Below are positions 1-6,525 of a stretch of 11,670 nt of DNA, piece after piece. This stretch comes from an uncultured bacterium. Its GTDB lineage: Bacteria > Actinomycetota > Coriobacteriia > Coriobacteriales > Coriobacteriaceae. The position numbers and the translations under genes were made by a program. The stretch's first letter is position 1, and the number at the start of each line of letters is the position of its first letter. The stretch is taken from assembly GCA_905215225.1 (NCBI GenBank), contig CAJMPM010000021.1:1-11670 (forward strand). Reading direction: 5' to 3'. The notes beneath the pieces were generated by a model. That model saw only the letters and a list, made by a program, of their open reading frames with translations. It was not told the DNA's origin and made no database searches.

Positions 1-775
1 CAAGGCGCGACGCCCCATCGGTCAGCTGCTCGAGCACGTTTTTGGACTCCGTGGCCTCGGATTTTTTCTTGTTCGATTTTGAGCTGGTCTCGGCTGACTT
101 GTCCGTGGTGTCGGCCGCGTCCGCAGCCTTTTGCTCAGCTTGCTCAATACTTACGCGATACGTTTCATCGACCTTTTGCGACACCCATACGCTCGCGGGC
201 ACGAGCGCCATGCCGATCACGGCAACCACCAGCACGCGTGTCGCCACACGGCGCAGGACAGTGCTCGTGCTCCAGCGCCCGTGAATGCCGAGCGACGCCG
301 CAAAGAGCACCAACGCAAACGGGAGTAAGATGCCCAGGCCAACCGACCACAAAATCGTGAGCAAATATTTCTCTAGGTATAGCACGGCAAGCACGATACC
401 AAGGTTGCCTGAAAGCTGTGCGAGCTGCTCGGCAACCGGCGTTCCCGTATCACCCGGCAGCGCGGTAATACCCGCAGACAACGCCACGCACGAGGTCGTG
501 AGCGCCAGTACGTTACCTTTCTTTTGATCGATGACCTCGATGGTGGAGTCCCAAGTTTTGGTATCGGCAAAATGCGGACGAGCTACAAAGCCCGACAGCA
601 GCGCCAGTACCACGAGCGCAACGATAAAGCCAATCTGCAGCTTTTTGTTTGCGCACACGACATCGGACAGGCTGGGCTGCAGCTCGGTTACTGTCGTGTG
701 CTCGGTTATCTGGACAGGACGCCCATGAGCCATCTCGTGCGCGTCTCTTTTTTGTATTGACCCGTTATCCGGCAT
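1..775 (-). CDS. Uncharacterised membrane protein, N-terminal part (cut by window edge)
   Basis: The reading frame is open from an ATG at 773-775 to the left edge, giving 258 residues with no stop, so the C-terminus is missing. The start is fixed by a strong Shine-Dalgarno, GAGGAGGT on the minus strand (782-789), seven bases upstream. A possible -10 box TATACT lies at 814-819, but no good -35 is visible. The protein has a hydrophilic N-terminus, a membrane segment at about residues 47-65, a hydrophobic stretch at about 124-163 likely to cross once or twice, and another at about 179-199. A Lys/Ser/Glu/Ala-rich, probably disordered or coiled tail follows from about 205 to the edge. The segment between the first two membrane regions (about 66-122) would form an extracytoplasmic or cytoplasmic domain depending on topology. 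I do not recognise a characterised family, and nothing links it to the sugar genes beyond position. Confidence 0.8.
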   Translation of the reverse strand, partial: MPDNGSIQKRDAHEMAHGRPVQITEHTTVTELQPSLSDVVCANKKLQIGFIVALVVLALLSGFVARPHFADTKTWDSTIEVIDQKKGNVLALTTSCVALSAGITALPGDTGTPVAEQLAQLSGNLGIVLAVLYLEKYLLTILWSVGLGILLPFALVLFAASLGIHGRWSTSTVLRRVATRVLVVAVIGMALVPASVWVSQKVDETYRVSIEQAEQKAADAADTTDKSAETSSKSNKKKSEATESKNVLEQLTDGASRL

Positions 776-869
776 TTGGATACCTCCTCAGTCCGGCGTT
801 TAATGCGAAAGGAAGTATACCCACCGAGCAAAAAATCGAACGGGAGGACGAATGGAGCGCACCAAGGCT

Positions 870-910
870 GTCCCCAATGACTAGTCGTTTAAGAACGTCC
901 CCAATGACTA
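870..910. repeat. Tandem direct repeat GTCCCCAATGACTA
   Basis: The 14-mer GTCCCCAATGACTA occurs exactly at 870-883 and 897-910, a 27-bp period. It lies upstream of the membrane-protein gene and next to the inverted repeat at 921-987. No open frame or known site explains it. It may be part of a dispersed intergenic repeat, but only this one pair is visible here. Confidence 0.7.
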
Positions 911-920
911 TCTCGGGATG

Positions 921-987
921 AGTTGCGGTGGAATAGGGATTGTTTTGCGCCCGCCGGCCCCTATTCAGTCCCTATTTCACCGCAACT
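921..987. repeat. Inverted repeat with 19-bp arms
   Basis: The left arm AGTTGCGGTGGAATAGGGA (921-939) is matched by TCCCTATTTCACCGCAACT (969-987), which is its reverse complement with one mismatch. The 29-bp centre is GC-rich and holds a second partial copy of the inner arm, CCCTATTC at 959-966, so two alternative foldings are possible. There is no T-tract, so it is not a typical terminator. It sits between the 3' end of lacF and the 5' end of the membrane-protein gene. A small palindromic repeat or MITE remnant is the best guess. Confidence 0.6.
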
Positions 988-1000
988 TGGAGGAGGACAG

Positions 1001-1034
1001 AAAAAGCCCTGCCGCGGGTAGCGGCAGAGCTTTT
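1001..1034 (-). terminator. Rho-independent terminator of lacF
   Basis: Read on the minus strand, a stem of AGCTCTGCCGC and GCGGCAGGGCT (one mismatch) with a five-base loop is followed by TTTTT. It begins about 28 bases after the lacF stop codon. The plus-strand reading also ends in TTTT, so it may act in both directions. Confidence 0.85.
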
Positions 1035-1061
1035 GGAAGGGGACTTGGTTGTGAGGACTCG

Positions 1062-1400
1062 TTAGGCGAGCTTGGCCTCGAGCTCGGCGATGCGCTTGTA
1101 GGCATCGATGGTAAAGCGGGCCTGCTTCTCCAGGATCATGGTGGTCATGAGAGTATCCTGAGCATGGGCCATGATGAAGGTCATCTCCATCTCGCCACCG
1201 CCGGCCTCCTGCGAAAGCAGCTTGGTCTGCGTGTCGTGGGCACCGATGAGCGCATCGCTGGCATCCTTGTGCAGCTGTTCGGCCTTCTCAAAGTCACCCT
1301 CGCGAGCAGCATCGAGCGCTGCAAGCAGATCGGTCTGGGCGTCACCTGCGTATGCGACAATCTCGAATCCAACCATCGAGATTTCTTCTTTGGTTGCCAT
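1062..1400 (-). CDS. lacF: PTS lactose/cellobiose-family EIIA component
   Basis: This 112-residue protein is the soluble EIIA that takes phosphate from HPr and passes it to the EIIB domain of a lactose-family permease. It matches the whole family length (about 105 residues) and opens with the typical GFEIVAYAGDA segment (residues 11-22). The signature AHAQDTLMTTM places the phosphorylated histidine at His79 and the metal-binding aspartate at Asp82. The fold is a trimeric three-helix bundle. Lactococcal LacF has a second histidine right after the Asp (HGQDH); here it is Thr83. It lies 214 bp downstream of the first repressor gene on the same strand, with no clear terminator between them and a strong terminator after it. 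A purine-rich GAAAGGAA (1405-1412) serves as ribosome binding site. Because it is the only EIIA in the window, it probably serves both LacE proteins. Confidence 0.93.
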   Translation of the reverse strand: MATKEEISMVGFEIVAYAGDAQTDLLAALDAAREGDFEKAEQLHKDASDALIGAHDTQTKLLSQEAGGGEMEMTFIMAHAQDTLMTTMILEKQARFTIDAYKRIAELEAKLA

Positions 1401-1525
1401 GTTGCGTTCCTTTCACATATGAACCAATGGAGAGCATCGCGTCCGGGCATACGCGCTGCGTTGTGTATGACAGAAACAATAACATTCAAACAAAAAAGAA
1501 CAGTGCAAAACGTAATTTCGAGCTA

Positions 1526-1554
1526 TGAACGGTCACTTTTCGCCCGTGAACGGT
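1526..1554. promoter_or_regulatory. Paired TGAACGGT motif upstream of lacF
   Basis: TGAACGGT occurs at 1526-1533 and again at 1547-1554, spaced 21 bp, or two helical turns. The complement ACCGTTCA recurs at 2732-2739, and relatives occur at 2758-2764 (CGAACGG) and 7697-7706 (AACCGTTCGC). All lie in control regions of the sugar loci. The rest of 1401-1614 is relatively AT-rich and holds no gene, no clear terminator for the upstream repressor gene and no site of the ATGnnnACGTnnnCAT type. A protein-binding site is likely but the factor is unknown. Confidence 0.4.
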
Positions 1555-1614
1555 TTTTAAACCAATTTAAACAATATCGAACACAGTTAGCAGCAACCCA
1601 AACAGGACCGCACC

Positions 1615-2619
1615 CTAACGCAAATCGCGCACCGTATCGCCCTCTACGAGCACACCGGGAATCAGCATGTGCTCCACGCCAGACGCACCCCCATCGGCGC
1701 CGGCAATCTTGTCGACCGCCCACATGCCGACGCGTTTGTTGTCAAAGCGCACCGTGGTCAGGCGACGATCGGGCACGATATCGCCCAAACTATCGTCAAC
1801 ACCCACCACGCTTACGTCCTGGGGCACGCGCTTCCCGCGCGACTCGAGCCCACGGATGCAGCCATATGCCATGGCATCGTTGGAGGCATAAATGGCCGTA
1901 CAGGTCGGATCGTCCGCCAGAGCCTGACCGGCGGCATATCCGCTCTGTGCCGTCCAGTCGCCGCGCACGAGCTGCGGGGGCTCAATGCCATGCGCGCGCA
2001 ATGTCTCACGCCAGCCTTCCTCGCGCCGCATGCCCGAAAGCGAGCGCTCGGGGCACGAGATAAAGTGCACAGTCTTGTGTCCCTGCCCCAGCAAATACTC
2101 GACCACCTGGCGCGAACAATCGAACTGGTCGTTATCGACCGTTGAACAGAGCGGGTGCTCCAACATCGTAACGAGCACCGTCTGCATGCCGGGCAGCGGC
2201 TCGAAGGTTCCAAAGTCCGCCGGCATGCGGTTCATAATCACAACCATGCCATCCACCGGCAGTGCGCTCATGCGCGACGATGCGCTCTCGAGGGTATACG
2301 GATGCCCGTCTACTTTAGTGAGGGTGATGGCATAGCCATGTTTGTCGGCCGCTGCGGCAAAGCCCTCCATACGGTCGAGGTTGCCGGTACCGGTAATGTT
2401 GAACATGGCGACGCCGACGGTCTTAAACTTGCCGCGGCGCAGCGATCGACCGGCAAAATTGGGGCGATACCCCAGCTCGCGCATGGCGGCACGCACGCGC
2501 TCCTTGGTCTCGGGGCGCACGCTGGGCGAATCGTGCACCGTACGCGAGACTGTCTGCTCCGAGACGCCCGCGAGACGCGCCACGTCCTTAACGGAAACCG
2601 ATTTTTTAACAGCGGCCAT
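1615..2619 (-). CDS. LacI-family transcriptional repressor of locus 1
   Basis: A 334-residue LacI/GalR-type regulator of normal length. Residues 9-28 form the helix-turn-helix (VKDVARLAGVSEQTVSRTV). Glu21-Gln22 and Arg26 correspond to LacI Tyr17-Gln18 and Arg22, which read the operator major groove. The hinge segment is YRPNFAGRSL, with Leu60 at the position of LacI Leu56, the residue that intercalates at the central CpG. The sugar-binding periplasmic-protein-like domain follows (about 66-334), with the usual VVGVDDS near residue 272 and LTTVRFD near 288. No C-terminal tetramerisation heptads are seen, so it is probably a dimer. It is divergent from lacE-lacG, with operator-like sites in between, and upstream of lacF. 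It most likely represses lacE-lacG and perhaps itself and lacF, with induction by a sugar or sugar phosphate. The ligand cannot be read from the sequence. Confidence 0.93.
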   Translation of the reverse strand: MAAVKKSVSVKDVARLAGVSEQTVSRTVHDSPSVRPETKERVRAAMRELGYRPNFAGRSLRRGKFKTVGVAMFNITGTGNLDRMEGFAAAADKHGYAITLTKVDGHPYTLESASSRMSALPVDGMVVIMNRMPADFGTFEPLPGMQTVLVTMLEHPLCSTVDNDQFDCSRQVVEYLLGQGHKTVHFISCPERSLSGMRREEGWRETLRAHGIEPPQLVRGDWTAQSGYAAGQALADDPTCTAIYASNDAMAYGCIRGLESRGKRVPQDVSVVGVDDSLGDIVPDRRLTTVRFDNKRVGMWAVDKIAGADGGASGVEHMLIPGVLVEGDTVRDLR

Positions 2620-2641
2620 AGGTCGATCTTTCTATGTCAAC

Positions 2642-2659
2642 GATGCCATTAGTGGCATC
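2642..2659. promoter_or_regulatory. Perfect 7-bp palindrome in the repressor leader
   Basis: GATGCCA (2642-2648) and TGGCATC (2653-2659) are perfect inverted repeats around a four-base centre. They begin 22 bp upstream of the repressor start codon, so they probably lie in its 5' leader. It could be an mRNA hairpin near the ribosome binding site or a protein-binding site. It does not match the LacI-type sites in the same region. Confidence 0.45.
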
Positions 2660-2778
2660 CTGCGCAGTCAAATGAAACGTCTTCAAGTATATCCAACGCC
2701 TCCCCCACCATACGCTCACCACCCAAAACCTACCGTTCACCGACATTTTTGCTTCCCCGAACGGCTTTTGTCGCCCAA

Positions 2779-2794
2779 ATGTTAACGTTGCCAT
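2779..2794. promoter_or_regulatory. LacI-type operator, locus 1, repressor-proximal
   Basis: ATGTTAACGTTGCCAT has the pseudo-palindromic form ATGnnnACGTnnnCAT with a central CG, as expected for a LacI-family operator. Its reverse complement differs from the site at 2899-2914 at only one of 16 positions. The half-sites are ATGTTAAC and ATGGCAAC. Confidence 0.75.
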
Positions 2795-2898
2795 TGTGCA
2801 AACACAGAGCCACCGGGCGGCTCAAACGTTTACGCATAGGGAATCGACGGTTCGCAGGCACAGGAACCACCGGTTCGCGTCTTTTTTTGTGTCGCAAA

Positions 2899-2914
2899 AT
2901 GGCAACGTCAACAT
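2899..2914. promoter_or_regulatory. LacI-type operator, locus 1, lacE-proximal
   Basis: ATGGCAACGTCAACAT matches the site at 2779-2794 in inverted orientation at 15 of 16 positions. The symmetry extends outward: CAAAATG on the left is mirrored by CATTTTG on the right (2896-2917). It lies about 65 bp upstream of the lacE start, directly next to or over the likely promoter. Confidence 0.78.
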
Positions 2915-2915
2915 T

Positions 2916-2943
2916 TTGGCAACCGAACGCCAAAAGCTACCAT
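2916..2943 (+). promoter_or_regulatory. Candidate promoter of lacE-lacG
   Basis: TTGGCA (2916-2921) and TACCAT (2938-2943), 16 bp apart, resemble -35 and -10 boxes and would start transcription shortly before the ribosome binding site at 2966. The operator at 2899-2914 abuts the -35 box, which suits repression. The -10 match is modest; another candidate -35, TTGTGT at 2887-2892, would put the operator inside the promoter. Confidence 0.3.
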
Positions 2944-2976
2944 CGTTGTTAACCCACCGACTCTTAGGAGCATTGC

Positions 2977-4752
2977 ATGGAGCAACTTATCGCCATCATC
3001 GAAAAGGGCCAGCCCTTTTTCAACGCGATCGCCCGCAACAAGTACCTCAAGGCGATTCGCGACGGCTTTATCTCCGTCATCCCCATCATCATCTTCTCGT
3101 CCATCTTCTGCCTGGTAGCCTCGGTCCCCAACATCTGGGGTTTCTACTGGCCCGATGACATCAACAACGCCCTGTGGAAGTGCTACAACTACTCCATGGG
3201 CATCCTGGCCATCGCCTGCGCCGCCACCACGGCCAAGCACTTCGCCGACGCCCAGAACCGCGATCTGCCCAAGAATAACCAGATCAACTTTATCTCGTGC
3301 ATGTGCGCGGCCATCATCGGCTTCCTGCTCCTTTCGAGCGACACGATCGCCACGGACGCCGCCAGCGGCTTCAACACCACCTACCTTGGTTCCAAGGGCC
3401 TGCTGACCGCCTTCATCGCTGCGTTTGTGACCGGCATCATCTACAAGTTCTTCATTAAGCGCAACATCACCGTCAAGATGCCCGAGCAGGTTCCGCCCAA
3501 CATCTCGCAGACTTTTAAGGACATCATCCCCTTCTCCGTCTGCATCACCGTCTTTTGGGTCTTTGACATCGTCTTCCGCGCTGCCTTTGGCTTCTGCTTT
3601 GCCCAGGGCGTCATCCAGGTGTTCCAGCCCCTGTTCACCGCTGCCGACGGCTACATCGGCCTCGCTGTGATCTATGGCGCCATGAGCCTGTTCTGGTTCG
3701 TCGGCGTCCACGGCCCCTCGATCGTCGAGCCCGCCATCGCCGCCGCCCTCGTTGCCAACATGACCGACAACCTGGCTGCGTTCCAGGCCGGCCAGCATGC
3801 TTCCGCTGTCCTGACCCAGGGTGCCCAGTACTTCGTCGTCTGCATGGGCGGCACCGGCGCCACACTTGTCCTGGTCTTTATGTTCTGCTTCCTGGCCAAG
3901 TCTCAGGAGATGCGCGCCGTCGGTAAGGCCGCCATCGTCCCCGTGTGCTTTGCCGTCAACGATCCGCTGCTGTTCGCAGCACCCATCGTGCTCAACCCCG
4001 TCTTCTTTGTCCCGTTTGTCTTTGCCCCGATCGCCAACATCTGGATCCTCAAGATCTTTATCGACTTCTTGGGCATGAACGGCTTTATGTATACCCTGCC
4101 CTGGACCGTCCCCGGCCCCATCGGCACCATCATGGGCCTGGGCTTCCAGCCGCTCGCCTTTGTGATGCTCGCCCTTATCCTGGTCGTCGACTTCGTTCTG
4201 TACTACCCGTTCTTCCGTGCCTATGACGCCCAGAAGTGCGCCGAGGAGGCCGAGATCTCCCAGGAGGAGCTCGCCGCCAAGAACGCCGAGAAGGCTGCCA
4301 AGCTCAACGACGCCTTCCAGGGCAAGGCTGACGCCAAGAGCGTTGCCGCTGGCGCTGCTGCCGAGGCCGTGAAGGTCGACGCCCCCGCCGCTTCTGCAGC
4401 ACCCGCTGCCGAGGCAACGACCGCCAGCGACCTCAACGGCAAGCGCGTGCTCGTGCTCTGCCAGGGCGGCGGTACCTCGGGCCTGCTCGCCAACGCGCTG
4501 GCCAAGGCCGCCAAGGAGCGCGGCATTAACCTCGAGACCGCTGCCGAGGCCTATGGCAACCACGTCGACATGCTCCCCGACTTTGACCTGGTCGTCCTGG
4601 CCCCGCAGGCCGCAAGCTACCTGGCCGACCTTCAGAAGGACTGCGAGCGCGTGGGCAACAAGTGCGTCGCCTGCCGTGGCAAGCAGTACATCGAGCTCTC
4701 CCAGAACGGCGACAAGTCTCTCGCCTTCGTGAGTGAGCAACTTTCGAAGTAA
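2977..4752 (+). CDS. lacE: PTS lactose-family permease, fused EIIC-EIIB (locus 1)
   Basis: A 591-residue membrane permease that transports and phosphorylates a beta-galactoside, probably lactose. It aligns from end to end in memory with lactococcal LacE (568 residues), including the MEQLIAIIEKGQPFF start and the GTKGLLTAFIAAFVT-like stretch. The EIIC part (about 1-417) has around ten hydrophobic segments and the conserved FWFVGVHGPSIVEP, with His245 in the sugar-binding region. The second hallmark, normally NEP, reads NDPLLFAAP with Asp329. An Ala/Lys/Glu-rich linker (about 418-487) joins the EIIB domain (488-591), whose active Cys495 sits in VLVLCQGGGTSGLLANAL. No EIIA domain is fused, so it depends on a separate EIIA such as lacF. 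The start has AGGAG six bases upstream. It is first in the lacE-lacG operon, with a 66-bp gap holding a hairpin. Confidence 0.93.
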   Translation: MEQLIAIIEKGQPFFNAIARNKYLKAIRDGFISVIPIIIFSSIFCLVASVPNIWGFYWPDDINNALWKCYNYSMGILAIACAATTAKHFADAQNRDLPKNNQINFISCMCAAIIGFLLLSSDTIATDAASGFNTTYLGSKGLLTAFIAAFVTGIIYKFFIKRNITVKMPEQVPPNISQTFKDIIPFSVCITVFWVFDIVFRAAFGFCFAQGVIQVFQPLFTAADGYIGLAVIYGAMSLFWFVGVHGPSIVEPAIAAALVANMTDNLAAFQAGQHASAVLTQGAQYFVVCMGGTGATLVLVFMFCFLAKSQEMRAVGKAAIVPVCFAVNDPLLFAAPIVLNPVFFVPFVFAPIANIWILKIFIDFLGMNGFMYTLPWTVPGPIGTIMGLGFQPLAFVMLALILVVDFVLYYPFFRAYDAQKCAEEAEISQEELAAKNAEKAAKLNDAFQGKADAKSVAAGAAAEAVKVDAPAASAAPAAEATTASDLNGKRVLVLCQGGGTSGLLANALAKAAKERGINLETAAEAYGNHVDMLPDFDLVVLAPQAASYLADLQKDCERVGNKCVACRGKQYIELSQNGDKSLAFVSEQLSK

Positions 4753-4761
4753 GTAACGCCC

Positions 4762-4795
4762 AGGGCCAGCCGACCATCCAAGACCGGCTGGCCCT
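4762..4795 (+). other. Intercistronic hairpin between lacE and lacG
   Basis: AGGGCCAGCCG (4762-4772) and CGGCTGGCCCT (4785-4795) form a perfect 11-bp stem with a 12-base loop. No T-tract follows, so full termination is unlikely. It may be an attenuator, an RNA-processing site or a barrier that protects the lacE message from 3' exonucleases. It starts ten bases after the lacE stop. Confidence 0.65.
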
Positions 4796-4818
4796 TCGAT
4801 TTAGACGATTGGATCATC

Positions 4819-6258
4819 ATGTCCGTTAACCCTGCTAGCGTCACTAACCCGCCTGCGCAGTTTCCCGAGGACTTTGTCTTTGGCGGCGCCACTGCCGCCT
4901 ACCAGGTAGAGGGCGAGACCCGCACTCACGGTAAGGGCAAGGTTGCCTGGGACGACTTCCTGGAGGCCCAGGGGCGCTTTTCCCCCGATCCCGCTTCGGA
5001 CTTCTACAACCAGTACCCCGTCGACCTGGAGCTGTGCGAGGAGTTCGGCATCAACGGCATTCGCCTCTCCATCGCCTGGAGCCGCATCTTCCCCAACGGC
5101 ACCGGTGAGATTAACCCCGAGGGCGTCCAGTTCTACCACGACCTTTTCGCCGAGTGCCACAAGCACCACGTTGAGCCGTTTGTCACGCTGCATCACTTCG
5201 ATACGCCGCTTCCCCTCTTTGAGAAGGGCGACTTCCTCAACCGCGAGACCATCGACGCCTTTGTGGACTTTGCCACCTTCTGCTTTAAGGAGTACGCCGA
5301 CCAGGTGACCTACTGGTTCACCTTTAACGAGATCTGGGCCGACGCCTCCAACACCTACATCGAGGGCACCTTCCCCGGTGGCGTCAAGGCGCATCTGGCC
5401 GAGGCCTTCCAGTGCGAGCACAACATGATGCTCGCCCACGCCAAGGCAGTACTGGCCTTCCACAACGGCGGTTTTAAGGGCAAGATCGGCGTCATTCAGT
5501 CGCTGGAGTTTAAGTATCCGCTCAACGAGAACGACCCCGCCGACATCAAAGCCGCCAACAACGAGCACGTGCTGCAAAACCAGTTCTTGCTCGACGCCAC
5601 CTTCCGCGGCGACTACGCGCCCGACACCCTCGAGTGCGCCAACCGCCTGGCCGCCGTCTCGGGCGGTACCATCGAGATCCTAGACGAGGATCTGGAAATC
5701 ATGCGCGAGGCCGCGCTCTACAACGACTACTTGGGCGTTAACAACTACCAGTGTCGCTTCCTCAAGGCTTACGATGGCGAGAACGACCTGCACCACAACG
5801 GTACGGGCGAGAAGGGCACCGGCCGCTGGCGCGTTAAGGGTATTGGCGAGCACGTGAACAAGCCCGGCATCCCCACCACCGACTGGGACTGGATCATCTA
5901 TCCCGAGGGCCTGTTCGACCTGCTCGTCTACATCAAGCAGCGCTACCCCAACTACAAGCAGATCTTCATTACCGAAAACGGCATGGGCTACAAGGACCCC
6001 TACAAGGACGGTTTTGTGGACGACCAGCCGCGCATCGACTACATCGAGCAGCACCTGCGCTGGTTGCTCAAGGCCATGGAGGTGGGCGTCAACGTGGGCG
6101 GCTACTTCCTGTGGAGCCTGCAGGATCAGTTCTCCTGGACCAATGGCTACAACAAGCGTTACGGCTTCTTCTACGTTGACTTTGAAACCCAGAAGCGCAC
6201 GCCCAAGGCAAGCGCATACTGGTATAAGCACGTGGCGCAGACCCGTCGTCTGGACTAG
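4819..6258 (+). CDS. lacG: 6-phospho-beta-galactosidase, GH1 (locus 1)
   Basis: A 479-residue cytoplasmic GH1 enzyme that cleaves phosphorylated beta-galactosides delivered by LacE to galactose-6-phosphate plus the other sugar. The acid/base is Glu171 in TFNEI and the nucleophile is Glu386 in ITENG. The C-terminal FSWTNGYNKRYG supplies Ser439, Lys446 and Tyr448, which match the phosphate-binding Ser428, Lys435 and Tyr437 of lactococcal LacG. Trp440 matches LacG Trp429, which favours galacto- over glucosides; 6-phospho-beta-glucosidases usually have Ala or Met there. Long stretches such as FGGATAAYQ, YPVDLELCEE and VEPFVTLHHFDTP look close to LacG. The ATG at 4819 has only a weak ribosome binding site (TTGGAT), so translation may be low or coupled to lacE. 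A strong terminator follows. Confidence 0.92.
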   Translation: MSVNPASVTNPPAQFPEDFVFGGATAAYQVEGETRTHGKGKVAWDDFLEAQGRFSPDPASDFYNQYPVDLELCEEFGINGIRLSIAWSRIFPNGTGEINPEGVQFYHDLFAECHKHHVEPFVTLHHFDTPLPLFEKGDFLNRETIDAFVDFATFCFKEYADQVTYWFTFNEIWADASNTYIEGTFPGGVKAHLAEAFQCEHNMMLAHAKAVLAFHNGGFKGKIGVIQSLEFKYPLNENDPADIKAANNEHVLQNQFLLDATFRGDYAPDTLECANRLAAVSGGTIEILDEDLEIMREAALYNDYLGVNNYQCRFLKAYDGENDLHHNGTGEKGTGRWRVKGIGEHVNKPGIPTTDWDWIIYPEGLFDLLVYIKQRYPNYKQIFITENGMGYKDPYKDGFVDDQPRIDYIEQHLRWLLKAMEVGVNVGGYFLWSLQDQFSWTNGYNKRYGFFYVDFETQKRTPKASAYWYKHVAQTRRLD

Positions 6259-6304
6259 TGACTGGCGGGGTTGCCCGCTCACATAACCTGTTCCCATTTC
6301 TCAG

Positions 6305-6353
6305 CCGGGGGCGGCACGTCACACGGCGCGCCGCCCCCGGTCTTTTTGTTTTT
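6305..6353 (+). terminator. Rho-independent terminator of lacE-lacG
   Basis: A perfect 11-bp GC-rich stem, CCGGGGGCGGC (6305-6315) with GCCGCCCCCGG (6330-6340), is followed by TCTTTTTGTTTTT. It starts 47 bases after the lacG stop and clearly ends the locus 1 operon. Confidence 0.93.
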
Positions 6354-6369
6354 GGGCTGGTCGGGAGCC

Positions 6370-6515
6370 GTTTGTCTCGATCTGTAACATCTAGCCGAGT
6401 TTTTTGGTCCTAGCTGTTACAGATTGAGACGAACAGGATTGCTCTTTCCGAAGAATCTAAATCTGTAACACGTAGCCCGCTTTTGACCGTCTACCTGTTA
6501 CAGATCGAGACAAAC
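6370..6515. repeat. 146-bp double-hairpin repeat, copy 1
   Basis: The ends are perfect 20-bp inverted repeats: GTTTGTCTCGATCTGTAACA (6370-6389) and its reverse complement (6496-6515). Inside are two tandem palindromes. Hairpin 1 spans about 6374-6430 and hairpin 2 about 6461-6505, and both have ATCTGTAACA/TGTTACAGAT arms continued by a TAG/CTA step. A second copy lies at 11380-11524 in the same orientation. No open frame, transposase or clear target-site duplication is visible. It fills the gap between the lacG terminator and the 3' end of the convergent repressor gene. It could be a non-autonomous mobile element or a structured intergenic repeat. Confidence 0.85.
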
Positions 6516-6525
6516 GAAGTAGGAC

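Larger units (their letters stand above)
2620..2976. promoter_or_regulatory. Divergent control region of locus 1
   Basis: This 357-bp gap between the repressor and lacE holds no gene. It contains two LacI-type sites (2779-2794 and 2899-2914, centres 120 bp apart) and a palindrome near the repressor start (2642-2659). It also has several GGTTCGC or ACCGTTCA-like words (2732-2739, 2758-2764, 2849-2855, 2872-2878). A ribosome binding site AGGAG (2966-2970) lies six bases before the lacE ATG. Promoters for both directions must lie here. Confidence 0.75.

Noticed and set aside
918..2063. A 381-codon plus-strand open frame across lacF and the repressor
   Set aside because: It covers an inverted repeat, a terminator, an intergenic gap and two clear minus-strand genes, and its product resembles nothing.
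2821..2838. A third LacI-type site around AAACGTTT in the locus 1 control region
   Set aside because: The outer ATG and CAT positions do not match; only the central palindrome is shared, which can occur by chance.
2908..4740. A 610-codon open frame antisense to lacE
   Set aside because: It is the shadow of a GC-rich gene; the translation is low-complexity (Gly/Asp/Val/Glu-rich) and the plus-strand frame is an unmistakable LacE.
6370..6515. The double-hairpin repeat as a CRISPR array or riboswitch
   Set aside because: There are only two palindromes, with no regular spacer series, and it lies downstream of genes rather than in a leader.
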